Assembly (NCBI RefSeq): GCF_900102435.1
Contig: NZ_FNBU01000005.1
Coordinates: 62,001-126,000, forward strand
Source of the DNA: Sporolituus thermophilus DSM 23256
GTDB lineage: Bacteria > Bacillota > Negativicutes > Sporomusales > Thermosinaceae
Direction of reading: 5' to 3'
Length of the DNA stretch: 64,000 nucleotides
Part shown: in pieces, positions 7,600 through 16,055 of the stretch
Position numbering within the stretch: position 1 is the stretch's first letter
Layout: every line of letters begins with the position of its first letter
Translations under genes and position numbers: made by a program
Notes under the pieces: generated by a model
Databases searched by the model: none
Told to the model about the DNA's origin: nothing
Seen by the model: the letters and a program-made list of their open reading frames with translations, nothing else

Positions 7600-9491
7600 A
7601 GCGAGTAGTTGTTGACCCCGTAACAAGGATCGAAGGCCACTTGCGCGTAGAACTTAAAATAGATGAGGCTTCCGGCAAAGTGGAGGATGCTCTTTCCAGC
7701 GGCACCGCCTGGCGGGGTATCGAACTGATTGTCCGGGATCGCGATCCCCGTGATGCCTGGGCCTTTGTGCAACGCATCTGCGGTGTTTGCACGACTGTCC
7801 ATGCTCTCACATCACTACGGGCCGTAGAAGATGCTCTTGGTATAGAAATTCCTAAGAATGCCAACTATATTCGTAATATCATGGCCGCCACCCAGACGAC
7901 GCAGGACCACCTGATCCATTTTTATCACCTCCACGCCTTGGACTGGGTAAGTCCCGTGGCGGCGCTCAAAGCCGACCCGGCCGCAACGGCGGCGCTTCAA
8001 AACGTAATCCTTGAAAAATACCGCCTAAATTTCAGCGGGCCGATGGATTTTGATTTCGACGCCTATCCGAAGGAGTTCCCCAAGGCGACGACGCTGTATT
8101 TTAAAGAAGTTCAAAATAAGGTGAAAAAGATTGTCGAAAGCGGTCAGCTTGGCATTTTTGCCGCTCATTGGTGGGACCACCCCGACTACGACACTTTGCC
8201 GCCGGAAGTGCACCTTTTGGCGGTAGCCCATTACCTTAATCTGCTGGATAAACAACGGGAATTGGTCGCTTCCCACGTCATTTTTGGCGGCAAAAACCCC
8301 CATCCGCACTACATCGTCGGCGGCATGCCCTGTTCGATTTCCATGAACGACATGAATGCTCCGATCAATACCGAGCGACTGGCGGTTGTTGACAATTCCA
8401 TCAGTTTGGCATTGGCGGCGGTCAATTTCTTCTACCTGCCTGACTTGCTTGCTATCGGCCATATTTACGCCCAAAAAGGTTATGTTGACGGCGGCGGTCT
8501 GGCCAAAGAGCGCGTCCTTGGCTACGGTGATTTCCCTGATGAGCCTTATACCGGTATTACTAACGGCGATTTTCATAAAAAGTTATTGCTCCGCTGTAAT
8601 GGTGTGGTGGAAAACTTTGCGGCCGGAGTGGAGGGGGCCAAGTTCCACAACCTGGAAGGTAAAGATTATGGTGATCCCAACATTCTTACCGAAGGGGTGG
8701 AACATTCTTGGTATACTTATCCCGATGCCGGTAAAGACTTACACCCGTGGGCGGGTGTTACCAATCCGCACTACACCGGCCCGAAAGAGGGAACCAAGAC
8801 CAACTGGAAATACCTCGACGAAGCAGGAAAATATTCTTGGCTCAAGACGCCGAAATGGCGGGGCAAGACGGCGGAAGTGGGCCCCCTTGCCCGTTACATC
8901 ATCATATATACCAAGGTTAAACAGGGCATCATAAAACCGACTTGGGCGGAACAGCTTGTCGTTGACCAAATTGACACCGTATCGAAAGTGCTTAACTTGC
9001 CGCCGGAAAAATGGATGCCGTCAACGCTCGGGCGTACTGCTGTCCGCGGCTTGGAGGCGCAACTTTACGCCTATATTAACAAATATTACTTTGATAAGCT
9101 AATCCGCAACCTTCGCGCTGGCGATACGGCGGTAGCCAACACGGCTAAATGGGAACCTTCCTCCTGGCCGAAAGAAGCCAAAGGTATCGGGCTGCATGAG
9201 GCGCCGCGTGGCGCTCTTGGCCACTGGGTCATCATTAAGGATGGCAAAATCGCCAATTACCAGGCAATAGTCCCGACTACCTGGAACGCCTGTCCGCGGG
9301 ACAGTAAGGCCGGATACGGGGCGTATGAGGCCAGCATGATTGACACGAAGGTAAAGATTGCCGACAAACCACTGGAAATTTTGAAGGTAATCCACTCTTT
9401 CGACCCCTGCATCGCCTGCGCTACCCACCTTTATGATGCGGCGGGCAACCAATTGTCTGTAGTCCATACCGACGCCTACTGCCGGGTGTAA
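7596..9491 (+). CDS. hyaB: [NiFe] hydrogenase large subunit
   Basis: The catalytic subunit that holds the Ni-Fe(CN)2CO site and oxidises H2 outside the membrane. The four nickel cysteines are in RICGVC (residues 61-66) and DPCIACATH near the C-terminus. The protein ends 20 residues after that His, which is the peptide removed by the maturation protease. At 631 residues it is slightly long for the family. It contains no selenocysteine. It is translationally coupled to the small subunit and followed after 12 bases by the cytochrome b gene. It is carried through Tat by the small subunit's signal. Confidence 0.96.
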   Translation: MKRVVVDPVTRIEGHLRVELKIDEASGKVEDALSSGTAWRGIELIVRDRDPRDAWAFVQRICGVCTTVHALTSLRAVEDALGIEIPKNANYIRNIMAATQTTQDHLIHFYHLHALDWVSPVAALKADPAATAALQNVILEKYRLNFSGPMDFDFDAYPKEFPKATTLYFKEVQNKVKKIVESGQLGIFAAHWWDHPDYDTLPPEVHLLAVAHYLNLLDKQRELVASHVIFGGKNPHPHYIVGGMPCSISMNDMNAPINTERLAVVDNSISLALAAVNFFYLPDLLAIGHIYAQKGYVDGGGLAKERVLGYGDFPDEPYTGITNGDFHKKLLLRCNGVVENFAAGVEGAKFHNLEGKDYGDPNILTEGVEHSWYTYPDAGKDLHPWAGVTNPHYTGPKEGTKTNWKYLDEAGKYSWLKTPKWRGKTAEVGPLARYIIIYTKVKQGIIKPTWAEQLVVDQIDTVSKVLNLPPEKWMPSTLGRTAVRGLEAQLYAYINKYYFDKLIRNLRAGDTAVANTAKWEPSSWPKEAKGIGLHEAPRGALGHWVIIKDGKIANYQAIVPTTWNACPRDSKAGYGAYEASMIDTKVKIADKPLEILKVIHSFDPCIACATHLYDAAGNQLSVVHTDAYCRV

Positions 9492-9503
9492 GGAGGGACG
9501 GTT

Positions 9504-10250
9504 GTGAAAGAGGGATCCGTAAAAGGGTATAAGATTTATAGCCCCTTTCTTCGTATCTTTCACTGGGTAATGGCCGGCTCCATCGCCGTTTTATTTACAA
9601 CCGGCTTATATATCGGCAACCCGGCGTTCAGCGGCTACCAAGGGACAGATGCCACTTTCGCCGTTAATTACATCTTTTCCATGGAGACGATCCGGTTTTT
9701 CCATTTCAGTGCAGCTTATCTCCTGGTTGCGGCTTTGATTTTACGCCTATATGGCTTTGCCATTAACAAGGGCGACAGGCTATTGCCTAAATTTTGGACG
9801 AAACTCTATTGGGAAGGTTTGGTAAACACGTTTCTCCATTATATCTTCCTCCGTCCGCATCACCGGCCGTGCTTGCGCAACTCTCTGGCTCGCACTGCCT
9901 ACTTGGTAGTTTATGTTCTTATTCTTCTCGAAATCGTCACCGGCTTTGCCATGTATTTCATGATTAACCCCAATGGCTTGGGGGCGAAACTTTTCGGCCC
10001 GTTCAATCATTTGTTCATAGACGAATATGTAGTTCATCTTATCCACCACTATGTTGCCTGGGCCATTGCTCTCTTCGTGATCGTTCATGTGTATATGGCC
10101 GTCCGAGCGGATGTGATGGAAGAATGCGGCGAAATATCAAGCATGATTACCGGTACAAAATTTTTCGCCGAAGAACCAATCGATTTAGGAGATATTGCGG
10201 ATGAAACAAGTCACCGTGTTGGGCATAGGGAACATACTATTACAGGATGA
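9504..10250 (+). CDS. hyaC: hydrogenase cytochrome b subunit
   Basis: A di-haem b membrane subunit that passes electrons from the small subunit to the quinone pool. About four transmembrane helices are visible. Haem-ligand histidines appear in LRIFHWVMAG, in FFHFSAAYLL, and in the pairs HLIHHYVAWA and IVHVYMA. It starts at GTG 9504 after GGAGGGACG. The 3' end overlaps the protease gene by 50 bases. The C-terminal tail is charged and cytoplasmic. Its place directly after the large-subunit gene is the standard uptake-hydrogenase order. Confidence 0.92.
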   Translation: MKEGSVKGYKIYSPFLRIFHWVMAGSIAVLFTTGLYIGNPAFSGYQGTDATFAVNYIFSMETIRFFHFSAAYLLVAALILRLYGFAINKGDRLLPKFWTKLYWEGLVNTFLHYIFLRPHHRPCLRNSLARTAYLVVYVLILLEIVTGFAMYFMINPNGLGAKLFGPFNHLFIDEYVVHLIHHYVAWAIALFVIVHVYMAVRADVMEECGEISSMITGTKFFAEEPIDLGDIADETSHRVGHREHTITG

Positions 10251-10692
10251 AGGATTTGGCGTGAGAGCGGTGGAAGAACTGCTCCGGCGCTACACCTTTC
10301 CGCCTTATGTGCAGGTTCTTGATGGCGGTACTTTAGGCATGGAACTTTTGCGCTTTTTAACCGGCACCGACAAACTCATCATCATCGATGCCGTAAAGGG
10401 CGACGGCCCGCCCGGCACGTTGTACGAATTTAAGAATCAGGCCGTAAAAAGTTATTTTAAGGAAAAAGTATCCATGCACGAACTGGGGATCCAGGATGTA
10501 CTGGCTACCCTTGAAATTCTCGGCCAACCTATAATGGAAATAACGGTGTTTGGTGTTCAGCCGGATTTATTGGACATTGGCCTGGAACTGTCCCCGCTGG
10601 CGGCGGCGGTGATAGACCCCGTGGTTGCCCGGGTAGTCCGGCAGCTTGAGTCTTGGCAGGTGGAGGTAATGAAAAATGATGCAACAATCTAG
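10201..10692 (+). CDS. hyaD: hydrogenase maturation protease
   Basis: An endopeptidase that trims the large-subunit C-terminus after nickel insertion. It has 163 residues. Motifs are GIGNILLQDEGFGVRAVEEL with the metal-binding Glu, DGGTLGMELL, IIIDAVK, and the MHELG histidine. The ATG at 10201 follows GGAGAT with good spacing; a TTG at 10195 is in frame but less likely. The gene begins inside the cytochrome b gene. Its target is probably the DPCIACATH site of the neighbouring large subunit. Confidence 0.92.
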   Translation: MKQVTVLGIGNILLQDEGFGVRAVEELLRRYTFPPYVQVLDGGTLGMELLRFLTGTDKLIIIDAVKGDGPPGTLYEFKNQAVKSYFKEKVSMHELGIQDVLATLEILGQPIMEITVFGVQPDLLDIGLELSPLAAAVIDPVVARVVRQLESWQVEVMKNDATI

Positions 10693-11056
10693 CGTTTCAG
10701 CACATGCGCGGGCCGTTTTGGCTGAAATTGCTGCCGCACTTGAACGCTTTGCCAGTACCGGCGAGACGTATACTTTATTCGTTAATAAAATGGGCTTGAC
10801 GCAGGCCGACAGGGAAGCTATTCATGCCTTTCTCGGCCAGGGAACAGCCAAAGTACTGCTTAACGATACGGCTGAACCGGCCGAATGGCTGGAAACCGGC
10901 ATTGCCGGCGTTTGGTACGGCGTTTTCTACGACGCAAACCGCAGGCCGGCCGTAGAGACGATTGAGATTAGTGATTTTCCCCGGATAGCGGCCGCCCAGC
11001 CGGAAGATATTGCCGTAAAAAGCGCCGAATTGCGGCAGCGGCTGACCGAACTATGA
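10676..11056 (+). CDS. HupH/HyaF-like hydrogenase expression protein
   Basis: A 126-residue protein resembling the C-terminal part of HupH/HyaF accessory proteins. Supporting stretches are AKVLLNDTAEPAEWLETGIAG and VWYGVFYD near residues 59-80, followed by an ETIEISDFPRI segment. These proteins assist cofactor assembly of the small subunit in uptake hydrogenases. The full-length proteins are about 280 residues, so this is a short form. The start overlaps the protease gene by 17 bases, and the TGA stop overlaps the ATG of the next gene. Confidence 0.7.
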   Translation: MMQQSSVSAHARAVLAEIAAALERFASTGETYTLFVNKMGLTQADREAIHAFLGQGTAKVLLNDTAEPAEWLETGIAGVWYGVFYDANRRPAVETIEISDFPRIAAAQPEDIAVKSAELRQRLTEL

Positions 11057-11337
11057 TTCAGGTAACTGACAAGGCCCGCGATTATATCTTACAGAAAGGA
11101 GGCGCCGTCCATGTTTTCGAGGTGCGGCGCGCTTCCCTCTGCTGAGGCCGAATTAATCTTGGCCCGTCCGTGCGACTGGGCCTGCCAAAAAACCGTGCCG
11201 ATTATGAAAAACAGGTTATTAACGGTGTAGATGTCTATATTCCTAAAGGATTTTCCTGTCCTTTTGCGCTTACCATCGAGGTAGGCAGTTTCTTTGGCTT
11301 TAGAACACTTCATATTGACGGCTGGAAACTAATTTAA
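11053..11337 (+). CDS. HesB-like CC/Se-motif selenoprotein with in-frame UGA
   Basis: A 94-residue frame that ordinary callers miss because codon 31 is TGA (11143-11145). Before it the frame begins MIQVTDKARDYILQKG and reaches Cys30. After it the same frame runs 63 codons to TAA at 11335-11337. The protein would carry a Cys-Sec pair at 30-31 and a later Cys69 in GFSCPF. The N-terminus and the GVDVYIPKGF block look like the IscA/HesB fold. Families with CC or CU at this place are known from anaerobes. The ATG overlaps the previous stop (ATGA), so it is the last gene of the hydrogenase operon. A hairpin of bacterial SECIS type follows the UGA. The alternative is a nonsense-mutated gene, but the intact downstream frame argues against that. 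Confidence 0.8.
11143..11183 (+). promoter_or_regulatory. candidate bacterial SECIS element
   Basis: The UGA at 11143 is followed by a hairpin with GGCCC (11161-11165) pairing with GGGCC (11178-11182). An inner GTC/GAC stem, an unpaired T and a five-base loop containing a G near 11170 follow. The apical G lies about 25 bases after the UGA, inside the 16-37 base range described for bacterial SECIS. Pairing is read by eye, and folding energy was not computed. Confidence 0.6.
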
Positions 11338-11364
11338 AACACCGGGCTGACCCGGTGTTTTTTT
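11338..11364 (+). terminator. terminator of the hydrogenase operon
   Basis: CACCGGG/CCCGGTG stem, CTGA loop and T7, directly after the selenoprotein stop. This placement makes the UGA-containing gene part of the operon. Confidence 0.92.
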
Positions 11365-11420
11365 GTGGTGGGGAGTTTGAAAAAATTTCGTCATGTTGCT
11401 GTATTTTTTTTCCAGAGCAG

Positions 11421-11447
11421 GAAGGAACTGGCCAATGTTTGTCGAAT
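11421..11447 (+). promoter_or_regulatory. candidate sigma-H promoter overlapping a 0A box, upstream of spo0A
   Basis: GAAGGAACT (11421-11429) fits the sigma-H -35 element RWAGGAWWT with one mismatch, and CGAAT (11443-11447) fits the HGAAT -10 element. The gap is 13 bases. The -10 overlaps TGTCGAA (11440-11446), an exact Spo0A-binding box. In Bacillus, spo0A has a sigma-H promoter with 0A boxes, so this would be autoregulation. Confidence 0.55.
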
Positions 11448-11482
11448 TGAATTTACATATCACGCACAGGGAGGATACGTGG

Positions 11483-12253
11483 ATGCAAAGGGAAAAGATC
11501 AAAGTGGCGATAGCGGACGATAACCGCGAGTTTTCGGAAATTATGCAAGAGTATCTTAGCCAGCAACCGGACATTGATTTGGTAGGCGTAGCCTACAACG
11601 GCGAACAGATTTTGTCCATCATCGAGGAAAAGAACCCCGAGGTGGTCATTCTTGATATAATAATGCCTCACCTGGACGGTATTGGCGTGCTCGAACGTAT
11701 CGGCCAATCAGGCGTCAAGCGGCCCAAATTTATCATGTTAACTGCTTTCGGCCAGGAAAGTATCACCCAGCGCGTTGTCGAATTGGGGGCCGATTACTAT
11801 ATTCTTAAACCTTTCAACATGGATGTACTGGTCAGCCGCATCCGCCAGCTGGCTAACATGGTAACCACGCAGAGGCCGGTCGTCGCCCCGGCAATAAAAG
11901 CGCGCCCCATCGATATAGAAGTAACTAATATCATCCGGGAAATTGGCATTCCGGCTCATATTAAAGGTTATCAGTATTTGCGCGACGCAATTATGATGAT
12001 TATTAACGAAATGGAGCTGCTTGGCGCGGTCACGAAAGTGCTGTACCCGATGATTGCCTCCAAATATTCTACCACCCCCAGCCGCGTGGAGCGTGCCATC
12101 CGCCATGCCATTGAGGTAGCCTGGAACCGCGGCAATATGGAAATGATTAATAAATTGTTTGGTTATACCATTAAATTGGAAAAAGGTAAGCCCACTAATT
12201 CCGAGTTTATGGCCATGATTGCCGATAAACTTAGAATGGAAATGCGGGCCTAA
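11483..12253 (+). CDS. spo0A: sporulation master regulator Spo0A
   Basis: A response regulator that, when phosphorylated, commits the cell to sporulation by binding 0A boxes. It has 256 residues. The receiver domain has acidic residues at 12-13, the phosphoacceptor Asp58 in [13 protein letters not shown], and Lys in [10 protein letters not shown]. The effector domain has the Spo0A DNA-recognition region, including [19 protein letters not shown] and NKLFGYT. The ATG at 11483 follows GGGAGG; the longer reading from 11393 would include the promoter. spoIVB, the usual upstream neighbour, is absent here. Confidence 0.96.
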   Translation: MQREKIKVAIADDNREFSEIMQEYLSQQPDIDLVGVAYNGEQILSIIEEKNPEVVILDIIMPHLDGIGVLERIGQSGVKRPKFIMLTAFGQESITQRVVELGADYYILKPFNMDVLVSRIRQLANMVTTQRPVVAPAIKARPIDIEVTNIIREIGIPAHIKGYQYLRDAIMMIINEMELLGAVTKVLYPMIASKYSTTPSRVERAIRHAIEVAWNRGNMEMINKLFGYTIKLEKGKPTNSEFMAMIADKLRMEMRA

Positions 12254-12255
12254 CA

Positions 12256-12284
12256 AAAAGCCACCGTGCGCGGTGGCTTTTTTG
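12256..12284 (+). terminator. terminator of spo0A
   Basis: AAAAGCCACCG/CGGTGGCTTTT stem with a TGCG loop and T-rich tail, just after the spo0A stop. Confidence 0.92.
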
Positions 12285-12376
12285 TTGTTAGCAATTCTTA
12301 TCAAGGAAGATAAAAAGGGAAGGATTTTTTTCCGCAAAAGGGAATAAACTATTAGCTCGACAAGGGAGGGAACACT

Positions 12377-13450
12377 GTGAAGCACCAATATAAGATTTTG
12401 GCAATTAATCCTGGATCGACTTCGACCAAAATTGCCGTCTATGCCGATGAAACGTGCCTTTTTGAAGAAACTATCCGGCACAGCGCGGAAGAACTTGCGC
12501 CGTTTGCGCGTATCAATGACCAGTATGAATTCCGGCGCCAGCTTGTCGAAAAGGCTTTGACTGCACACAACGTCAAAATAGAAGAACTTAGCGCCGTTGT
12601 GGGGCGGGGCGGGCCGTTAAAACCCATCCCGAGCGGTACATATATCGTAAACGACACAATGTGCGAAGACCTGCGTACCGGTGTCCAGGCCGAACACGCA
12701 TCTAATCTTGGCGGTCTTATCGCCCGCGGCATTGCTGACCAGGCCGGGATTCCCGCCTTTATCGTTGACCCGGTAAGCGTAGACGAATTTGAGCCATTGG
12801 CGAGAATTACCGGCATACCGGAAATTCAGCGCCGCAGCCTGTTCCACGCGCTTAATCTCAAAGCCGTTGCTCACCGCGTGGCTTGTGACCTGGGGCGCGA
12901 TTATCATTCCTTAAATCTTATTATGGTGCATTTAGGCGGCGGCATTTCGGTTGGCATCCAACAGGGTGGTCGGATGATTGACGTGGCCAATCCTAACGAA
13001 ACAGGGCCTTTTTCGCCGGAACGGGCTGGCGCCGTACCTACCGGTGACTTGGTGAAAATGTGCTATTCCGGCAAATACACGCTTGAGCAAATGAAGAAAA
13101 AACTTGTCGGATCGGGCGGTCTGGTAGCCCATTTGGGCACCAATGACGGGCGTGAGATTGAACGACGCATCAATGCTGGCGACAAGTATGCCGCTTTAGT
13201 GTATGAAGCCATGGCCTACCAGGTCGCAAAAGAAATCGGCGCTATGGCTACAGTAGTGAGCGGCAAGGTCGATGCCATCGTTCTTACCGGCGGATTGGCT
13301 CACTCGAAATTGTTAACCGGCTGGATTAGCGACCGCGTCAGGTTTATCGCTGACGTGCTGATTTATCCGGGCGAAGACGAGCTTAAAGCCCTGGTCGAGG
13401 GAGCGTTACGCGTGCTGCGCGGTGAGGAAGAAGCCAAGATTTACCGATGA
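12377..13450 (+). CDS. buk: butyrate kinase
   Basis: An acetokinase-family enzyme of 357 residues that converts butyryl phosphate and ADP to butyrate and ATP; related enzymes act on branched-chain acids. The N-terminus has the phosphate motif INPGSTSTKIAVY. GRGGPLKPIPSGTY, HLGGGISVG and VLTGGLAHS are family blocks. It starts at GTG 12377 after AAGGGAGGG. No phosphotransbutyrylase gene is adjacent, so the acyl phosphate must be made elsewhere. It is 12 bases from the following P-loop gene, so they are probably co-transcribed. Confidence 0.93.
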   Translation: MKHQYKILAINPGSTSTKIAVYADETCLFEETIRHSAEELAPFARINDQYEFRRQLVEKALTAHNVKIEELSAVVGRGGPLKPIPSGTYIVNDTMCEDLRTGVQAEHASNLGGLIARGIADQAGIPAFIVDPVSVDEFEPLARITGIPEIQRRSLFHALNLKAVAHRVACDLGRDYHSLNLIMVHLGGGISVGIQQGGRMIDVANPNETGPFSPERAGAVPTGDLVKMCYSGKYTLEQMKKKLVGSGGLVAHLGTNDGREIERRINAGDKYAALVYEAMAYQVAKEIGAMATVVSGKVDAIVLTGGLAHSKLLTGWISDRVRFIADVLIYPGEDELKALVEGALRVLRGEEEAKIYR

Positions 13451-13462
13451 CGGAGGATTACG

Positions 13463-14143
13463 ATGAATAATACTGACGAACTGGTCGGCTCGTCCCGTAT
13501 TAAGATTTTTGTCGGCGAATTTGGCAGCGGCAAGACTGAATTAGCCGTAAACTACGCCTTGGCCCTTCGGCGCTGCGGTTTTCCTACGGCAATTGTCGAC
13601 TTAGACTTGGTAAAACCGTACTTTCGGACAAGAGAAAACAGAGATGTTCTCGAAGCACAGGACGTCCTGGTCGTGGCGCCGGAAAAACGGCTGTCCCATG
13701 CTGATTTACCGGTTTTGCCCCATGAATTGGCGCGTGTTCTTGAAACCGACGATTATCAGGTCGTTATCGACGTGGGGGGCGGTGATTCAGCGATTGTATT
13801 GGGACAGGTTCACCGTCAGCTGGCCCACGGTTGCTACCAGGCGATGATGGTGATAAATACCTGTCGGCCGTTCACCAGCACTGCCGCAGGTATTGTCAGT
13901 ACCCTGCGCCGCCTGGAACAAGTAGCACGGCTAAAAATCAGCGGATTGGTCAGTAACACCAATCTGGCCGAGGACACCACCGAGCAGCATGTGCGGGAAG
14001 GACTGGCCATTGTCGAGCAGGCAGCCCGGGAACTGGACCTGCCAATAAACTGGGTGGTAGTTCCGGAGTGGTTGAAACCGGAAAGTTACGGTTATCCCGT
14101 ATTTGTGCTCAGACGTTTTACGCATTATCCATGGATGGAATAA
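13463..14143 (+). CDS. P-loop ATPase of the MinD/ParA-like class
   Basis: A 226-residue soluble ATPase of unknown role. The Walker A motif is GEFGSGKT (residues 18-25). TAIVDLDLVKPYF and VVIDVGGGDSAIVL supply acidic and switch-like motifs of the SIMIBI class. The C-terminal half has a guanine-binding-like SNTNL segment. It lies 12 bases after buk and is followed by a long dyad, which suggests a shared transcript with the kinase. Confidence 0.75.
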   Translation: MNNTDELVGSSRIKIFVGEFGSGKTELAVNYALALRRCGFPTAIVDLDLVKPYFRTRENRDVLEAQDVLVVAPEKRLSHADLPVLPHELARVLETDDYQVVIDVGGGDSAIVLGQVHRQLAHGCYQAMMVINTCRPFTSTAAGIVSTLRRLEQVARLKISGLVSNTNLAEDTTEQHVREGLAIVEQAARELDLPINWVVVPEWLKPESYGYPVFVLRRFTHYPWME

Positions 14144-14146
14144 CGA

Positions 14147-14181
14147 GCAATAAAACCGTGGGTTTGCCACGGTTTTATTGC
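14147..14181. terminator. perfect 15-bp dyad between the P-loop and Nudix genes
   Basis: GCAATAAAACCGTGG and its exact complement with a GTTTG loop. There is no separate T-run after it, but the right arm contains TTTTATT. It could be a terminator for the buk transcript or an mRNA-stabilising hairpin. Confidence 0.6.
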
Positions 14182-14262
14182 CAATTGCGGCGGGTCGGTG
14201 CGCTCTCGTTTTTGCCCGGAGCGACGCCTGCCTTACCGGAAAAATTATACCAGGAGGTTCTC

Positions 14263-14790
14263 ATGCAATCGCTAGAAGAACAGCTTTTAAAGTCTACACG
14301 AGTCTTTGAAGGAAAAATAATTCGGCTGCGCGTCGATACGGTGCGTCTTCCTGACGGTCGCCAAGCGACGCGGGAAGTGGTTGAACACCCAGGGGCAGTA
14401 GCCGTTGTACCGATTCTCGGCGACGGACGGATTGCTCTGGTAAGACAGTACCGGCATGCGACAAGGCAGCTTATGCTGGAAATTCCTGCCGGTAAGCTGG
14501 ATAAGGGCGAGGATCCTGACGTCTGCGCCGCCCGGGAGCTTGAGGAAGAAACAGGGTTTATCAGCCGCTCCCTCCGTAAGGTAGCGACGGTATATACTAC
14601 TCCCGGTTTTACCGATGAAATTATGCATCTCTATGTGGCCCAACAACTTGAACCTTCGGTGCAGCGGCCTGATGAAGACGAATTTATTCAACTTGAATAT
14701 TTTACCAGGGATGAACTTCGCGCGGCTCTTCAGCAGGGCGCGATCAACGATGCCAAGACGATGCTTGGCCTATTGTTGGCGGGGATTTGA
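14263..14790 (+). CDS. Nudix hydrolase, ADP-ribose pyrophosphatase type
   Basis: A 175-residue enzyme that cleaves nucleoside diphosphate-linked substrates, most likely ADP-ribose to AMP and ribose 5-phosphate. The Nudix box is complete: G, then E seven residues on, then RELEEETG (GKLDKGEDPDVCAARELEEE). The upstream REVVEHPGAVAVVP and RQYRHATR segments are typical of the NudF group. The ATG at 14263 follows AGGAGGTTC. An in-frame ORF extends back to 14068, but it runs through the dyad. Two bases separate it from the next gene. Confidence 0.9.
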   Translation: MQSLEEQLLKSTRVFEGKIIRLRVDTVRLPDGRQATREVVEHPGAVAVVPILGDGRIALVRQYRHATRQLMLEIPAGKLDKGEDPDVCAARELEEETGFISRSLRKVATVYTTPGFTDEIMHLYVAQQLEPSVQRPDEDEFIQLEYFTRDELRAALQQGAINDAKTMLGLLLAGI

Positions 14791-14792
14791 CA

Positions 14793-15980
14793 ATGCATGA
14801 ATATTTTGCCGACCTGCACATCCATGTTGGAAGAAACGAAGCGGGAAAATGGGTCAAAATTCCTACCTCCAAGAATCTTACTGTTCGTAATATCTTGGAG
14901 GAAGCGTCGACGCGCAAAGGCATGGACATCGTCGGTCTTGTTGATGCCTTATCGCCTTTGGTGCTGAGCGACTTGGAACAATTGAAGGCTGAAGGCCTGC
15001 TGACGCCGCTCGGCGGTGGCGGATATCGTTATCGGGACTTGACCGTTCTGCTTGGCGCCGAAATTGAAACCGTCGAAGCTGAAGGCAACCTGGCCCATAC
15101 GCTCATCTATTTGCCTGACCTTGCAGTAATGCAACGGTTTTCGGAGGTAATGTCCCGATACATTCGCAACATCCACATCAGTTCGCAGAATGCCCACATG
15201 CCGCTTGCCCGTCTGGTAGAAATTGCCGCTTCTTTTGAAGCGGTTATTATTCCCGCCCATGTCTTTACTCCTTACAAAAGCCTGTACGGTTCCTGCGCCG
15301 ACCGTCTTTCACACCTGCTTCCGGAACGGTTGATGGCCAAAATTTCGGCCATCGAGCTCGGATTGAGTGCCGACACATACATGGCCGATCGTATCGACGA
15401 ACTGGCCCCGTTTACTTTTGTGACCAATTCCGACGCCCATTCACTAGTTAAAATTGCCCGCGAATATAATGTTTTGCGTCTCCAAGCGCCTACTTGGCAG
15501 GAATGTCTGTTTGCCCTTGCCCGCCGTGACGGACGGGCGGTTACGGGCAATTACGGGTTAAATCCGCTTCTTGGCAAGTACCACCGCAGCCTTTGCTCTG
15601 TTTGCGGCCATCTTGACCTGGGCGGGGAATTTATTGTTCACGGCGCTTGTCCGCACTGCGGCAGCATTAAAATTATTAAAGGCGTTTTTGAGCGCATCGA
15701 CGAGATTGCTGCTTATCCAGCGCCGCAGCATCCGGCGCACCGGCCGCCGTATCACTACCAGATCCCGCTGGAGTTTGTGCCGGGATTGGGCCGGAAGCTG
15801 CTGGAAAAATTGTTGGACCGGTTCGGGTCGGAAATGCGCATCCTCCATAAGGCATCGTTGGCCGAGCTTGCGGCTGTTGTTGGGGAAAGGCTTGCCTTAG
15901 AAATTGACAAGGCCCGCACCGGTCAGACGACTATTGTTGCCGGTGGCGGCGGTTATTACGGAAAACTGGTCAAAGATTAA
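14793..15980 (+). CDS. endonuclease Q-like PHP-domain protein (TIGR00375 family)
   Basis: A 395-residue protein with an N-terminal PHP metal-hydrolase domain: DLHIHVGR at residues 7-14, later HISSQNAHMP, IIPAHVFTPY and TNSDAHS. A zinc-ribbon CSVCGHLDLGG...CPHCGS near residue 270 and a C-terminal helix-hairpin-helix-like VPGLGRKLLEKLL follow. This layout is that of endonuclease Q, which cuts DNA at deaminated bases. ATG 14793 is chosen over an in-frame TTG at 14787. It is probably co-translated with the Nudix gene. Confidence 0.82.
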   Translation: MHEYFADLHIHVGRNEAGKWVKIPTSKNLTVRNILEEASTRKGMDIVGLVDALSPLVLSDLEQLKAEGLLTPLGGGGYRYRDLTVLLGAEIETVEAEGNLAHTLIYLPDLAVMQRFSEVMSRYIRNIHISSQNAHMPLARLVEIAASFEAVIIPAHVFTPYKSLYGSCADRLSHLLPERLMAKISAIELGLSADTYMADRIDELAPFTFVTNSDAHSLVKIAREYNVLRLQAPTWQECLFALARRDGRAVTGNYGLNPLLGKYHRSLCSVCGHLDLGGEFIVHGACPHCGSIKIIKGVFERIDEIAAYPAPQHPAHRPPYHYQIPLEFVPGLGRKLLEKLLDRFGSEMRILHKASLAELAAVVGERLALEIDKARTGQTTIVAGGGGYYGKLVKD

Positions 15981-16014
15981 TGGGACAAATATGGTCTAAA
16001 ACGTTTTAGGCAGG

Positions 16015-16022
16015 CATACATT
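16015..16022 (+). promoter_or_regulatory. sigma-E-like -10 element upstream of spoIIM
   Basis: CATACATT fits the sigma-E -10 consensus CATACAnT, about 35 bases before spoIIM. In Bacillus, spoIIM is transcribed by sigma-E. The -35 region at the expected distance is a poor match, so this is weak evidence. Confidence 0.35.
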
Positions 16023-16055
16023 GTAGCAGGCAGTTGTCAGGGAGGAAGGGCGCGC

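Noticed and set aside
7596-9491. [NiFeSe] type hydrogenase with selenocysteine in the large subunit
   Set aside because: Both nickel motifs have cysteine codons (RICGVC and DPCIAC). The UGA codon lies in a different gene.
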